NCBI RefSeq assembly: GCF_003382685.1
Contig: NZ_KZ859511.1
Span: 49,298 to 108,924, forward strand
Reading direction: 5' to 3'
Source of the DNA: Halorussus litoreus
GTDB lineage: Archaea > Halobacteriota > Halobacteria > Halobacteriales > Haladaptataceae
DNA: 59,627 nucleotides
The translations under genes and the position numbers were made by a program. A model generated the notes under the pieces. The model was not told where the DNA came from and searched no databases. It saw only the letters and a program-made list of their open reading frames with translations. Shown here piece by piece: positions 57,887-59,627 of the stretch (positions are counted from its first letter, which is position 1; the number at the start of each line of letters is the position of its first letter).

Positions 57887-59114
57887 ATGTCCGACAACGA
57901 CACGCATTCGTCCGGTACCAGCCGGGCGGGTCGAGTTCTTCGATGGCACGCTAGCCAATAACACAGAATTCGACTCTGCACGAGTATTCGACACGACGCT
58001 GCGGGATGGGGAACAGGCACCGCGGACTTCTTTCTCGTACGACGAGAAGCGCGAGATAGCTGCCGCTCTCGACGAGATGGGCACCCACGTCATCGAGGCT
58101 GGGTTCCCGGTCAACTCCGACGCGGAGTTCGAGGCGGTCAGCGACATCGCCGCGAGCACCACCTCGACCACCTGCGGGCTGGCCCGCGTGGTCGACAAGG
58201 ACGTGGAGGCGGCCCTCGACTCCGGCGTCGAGCTGGTCCACGTCTTCGCGTCGACCAGCGACGTGCAACTGGAGGACGCGATGCACGCCACCCGCGAGGA
58301 GGTCGTCGAGCGCTCCGTCGACGCCGTCGAGCGCGTGAAGGAGGCGGGCGCGACGGCGATGTTCTCGCCCATGGACGCCACGCGGACCGACGAGGCGTTC
58401 CTGCAGGAGATCGTCGAGGCCGTCAGCGAGGTCGGCGTCGACTGGATCAACGTGCCCGACACCTGCGGCGTCGCCACGCCGACCCGGTTCGGCGAACTGA
58501 TCGCGAAGTTCACCGACTGGACCGACGCGCGCATCGACGTCCACACCCACGACGACTTCGGGATGGCCGCGGCCAACGCCATCGCCGGATTCGAAGCGGG
58601 AGCCGAGCAGGTCCAGGTGTCGGTCAACGGCATCGGCGAGCGCGCGGGCAACGCGGCCTACGAGGAGGTCGTGATGGCCGTCGAGTCGGTGTACGGCGTC
58701 GACACCGGCATCGACACCACCGGCATCGCCGACATCTCGGCGGCAGTCGAAGCGTACAGCGACGTGCCGACTCCCGCGAACAAGCCCATCACCGGCGCGA
58801 ACGCGTTCGCCCACGAGAGCGGCATCCACGCCGCGGGCGTCATCGAGAACTCCGACACGTTCGAGCCGGGCGTGATGACCCCCGAGATGGTGGGGGTCGA
58901 GCGGGAGTTCGTCCTGGGCAAGCACACCGGCACCAACTCGGTCCGCAAGCGCCTGGAGGACTGCGGCTTCGACCCGAGCGACGAGGAGGTCCGGACGGTC
59001 ACCCGGCGGGTCAAGGACTACGGCGCGGACAAGAACCGCGTCACGGTGCGGGACCTGAAGCGGTTCGCCCGCGAAGCCGGCGTGGCGCGCGAGGAAGCGG
59101 AGGCGAGCGCTTGA
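57887..59114 (+). CDS. leuA: 2-isopropylmalate synthase-like protein with a frame break near the start
   Basis: The catalytic domain is clear: R-V-F-D-T-T-L-R-D-G-E-Q-A-P (substrate/metal site), the H-T-H-D-D-F-G-M-A metal motif, N-G-I-G-E-R-A-G-N-A, and G-K-H-T-G-T-N-S, as in LeuA and its homocitrate-synthase relatives. But the only promoter-linked ATG (57887) is in a different frame from this domain, and no ATG, GTG or TTG precedes the D-T-T-L-R-D-G-E-Q motif in the correct frame. Total length is 3n+1. One G too many in the GGG runs at 57924-57930 would explain it: without it the reading is continuous into V-E-F-F-D-G-T-L. Sequencing error or true mutation cannot be told apart here. Confidence 0.85.
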
Positions 59115-59627
59115 TGGCGACCGCCCGATTCGCCTCTCCCGGCCAGCGGCGCGTGGCGGGTTCAGGGCGGTGGAGTCGTCGTTTCGGGCGCTGGCGTCGA
59201 CAGTCGGCCGTGTCTGCGAAAGAGAATGTGCGGGTCACGCGAGGTTCGCACAAACGTTGCCACGATGGCGAAGGTTATCACCCCACGGGTCGGAACGGTC
59301 CATATACGGATGCGACAGTCCTGCACCACTCCGGGTCAGCCCCTCGGAACCAGCGGGACCGTCGAGCGCGAGCTGATTATTGTAGGGGTCTAGCCCCTAC
59401 ACCACCCCTTCTCCGAACCACTCCGTCCGCATCGCTCCAGAACCTATCAGCACGCGCTCGACCGACAGTGAAACACACCCGACCGACACCCACGAACCCA
59501 GACGCACAGCCCGCAGAGCAACGCGGCACGCCGAAACAGCACCGCACCGCGACAGCACCCGGCCGTGGGGGGGGCGCCGGCGGGAACGGGAAGGGGGGCG
59601 TCAAAAGAAGCCGGTGGCCAGACGCGC
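59115..59627. other. non-coding region downstream of leuA
   Basis: 513 nt with no credible gene. It contains an 8-bp hairpin at 59381-59401 (TGTAGGGG, TCTAG, CCCCTACA) and ends in G-rich sequence including a run of eight Gs. It may be the leader of a following branched-chain amino-acid gene beyond the window (inference). Confidence 0.45.
59381..59401. repeat. 8-bp hairpin in putative leader
   Basis: TGTAGGGG and CCCCTACA around a 5-nt loop TCTAG, preceded by an AT patch (GATTATT). Placement after leuA makes a terminator or leader element possible. Confidence 0.6.

Noticed and set aside
59377-59604. Minus-strand ORF at the right end of the window
   Set aside because: Low-complexity Pro/Gly/Arg composition and a G/C-rich run; no family and no promoter.

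Overview
The window is chromosomal DNA of a halophilic archaeon (class Halobacteria). The evidence is high GC with acidic predicted proteins, ATGA/GTGA-coupled operons, few Shine-Dalgarno sites but clear TATA boxes, an archaellin with a class III signal peptide, a Tat-type lipoprotein signal, aMBF1, a RIO-family kinase, a sliding-clamp gene, and an intron-bearing tRNA-Trp. The genus cannot be fixed from sequence alone.

Layout. 0-12 kb is mostly core metabolism: a PQQ-type propeller, a CitE-like lyase, glutamate dehydrogenase, an acyl-CoA dehydrogenase, an arylsulfotransferase-like membrane protein, a RIO kinase and an aldehyde dehydrogenase. Inside it lies a small unusual locus (3.6-5.9 kb) with a RimK-like ATP-grasp ligase, a PqqD-like/M50 membrane protease and a 35-codon ORF, which resembles a peptide-modification (RiPP) cluster. 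12-17 kb carries an AT-rich orphan, a DUF457-like membrane protein, a Rieske/amidohydrolase pair, a MetE-like methyltransferase and a structured dispersed repeat.

18.45-36.2 kb is an integrated virus. It has a tyrosine recombinase beside a partial copy of the tRNA-Trp 3' end, a PCNA-like clamp, divergent ribbon-helix-helix regulators, an AT-rich cargo gene with an Apea-like HEPN domain, and a tightly packed minus-strand structural block. That block has a packaging-type ATPase, two adjacent candidate capsid genes and many small membrane proteins. The layout resembles the SH1/SNJ1 group of tailless membrane-containing haloviruses (Halopanivirales). The right end is the intact tRNA-Trp gene. A string of tiny zinc-finger genes starts just inside it from a TATA box that abuts the tRNA.

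36.4-59.6 kb is again chromosomal: DUF5795 and DUF5794 proteins, IMP dehydrogenase, an ABC importer operon continuing into a HAD phosphatase and a glycerophosphodiesterase, aMBF1, a hisC/adenylate-kinase-like/CDP-alcohol transferase operon, a strongly repetitive basic Gln/Gly/His/Arg protein, a fused NuoCD away from other nuo genes, a third HEPN gene, an LLM-class F420 enzyme, two lipoproteins, and a 2-isopropylmalate synthase whose start and catalytic domain are in different frames.

The most interesting signals are the ATP-grasp/M50/small-ORF locus, the provirus with its tRNA-Trp integration history and HEPN cargo, a dispersed ~140-nt element whose two copies keep a hairpin using different base pairs, and the leuA frame break. 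No database or folding tools were used; family names rest on motifs read by eye.
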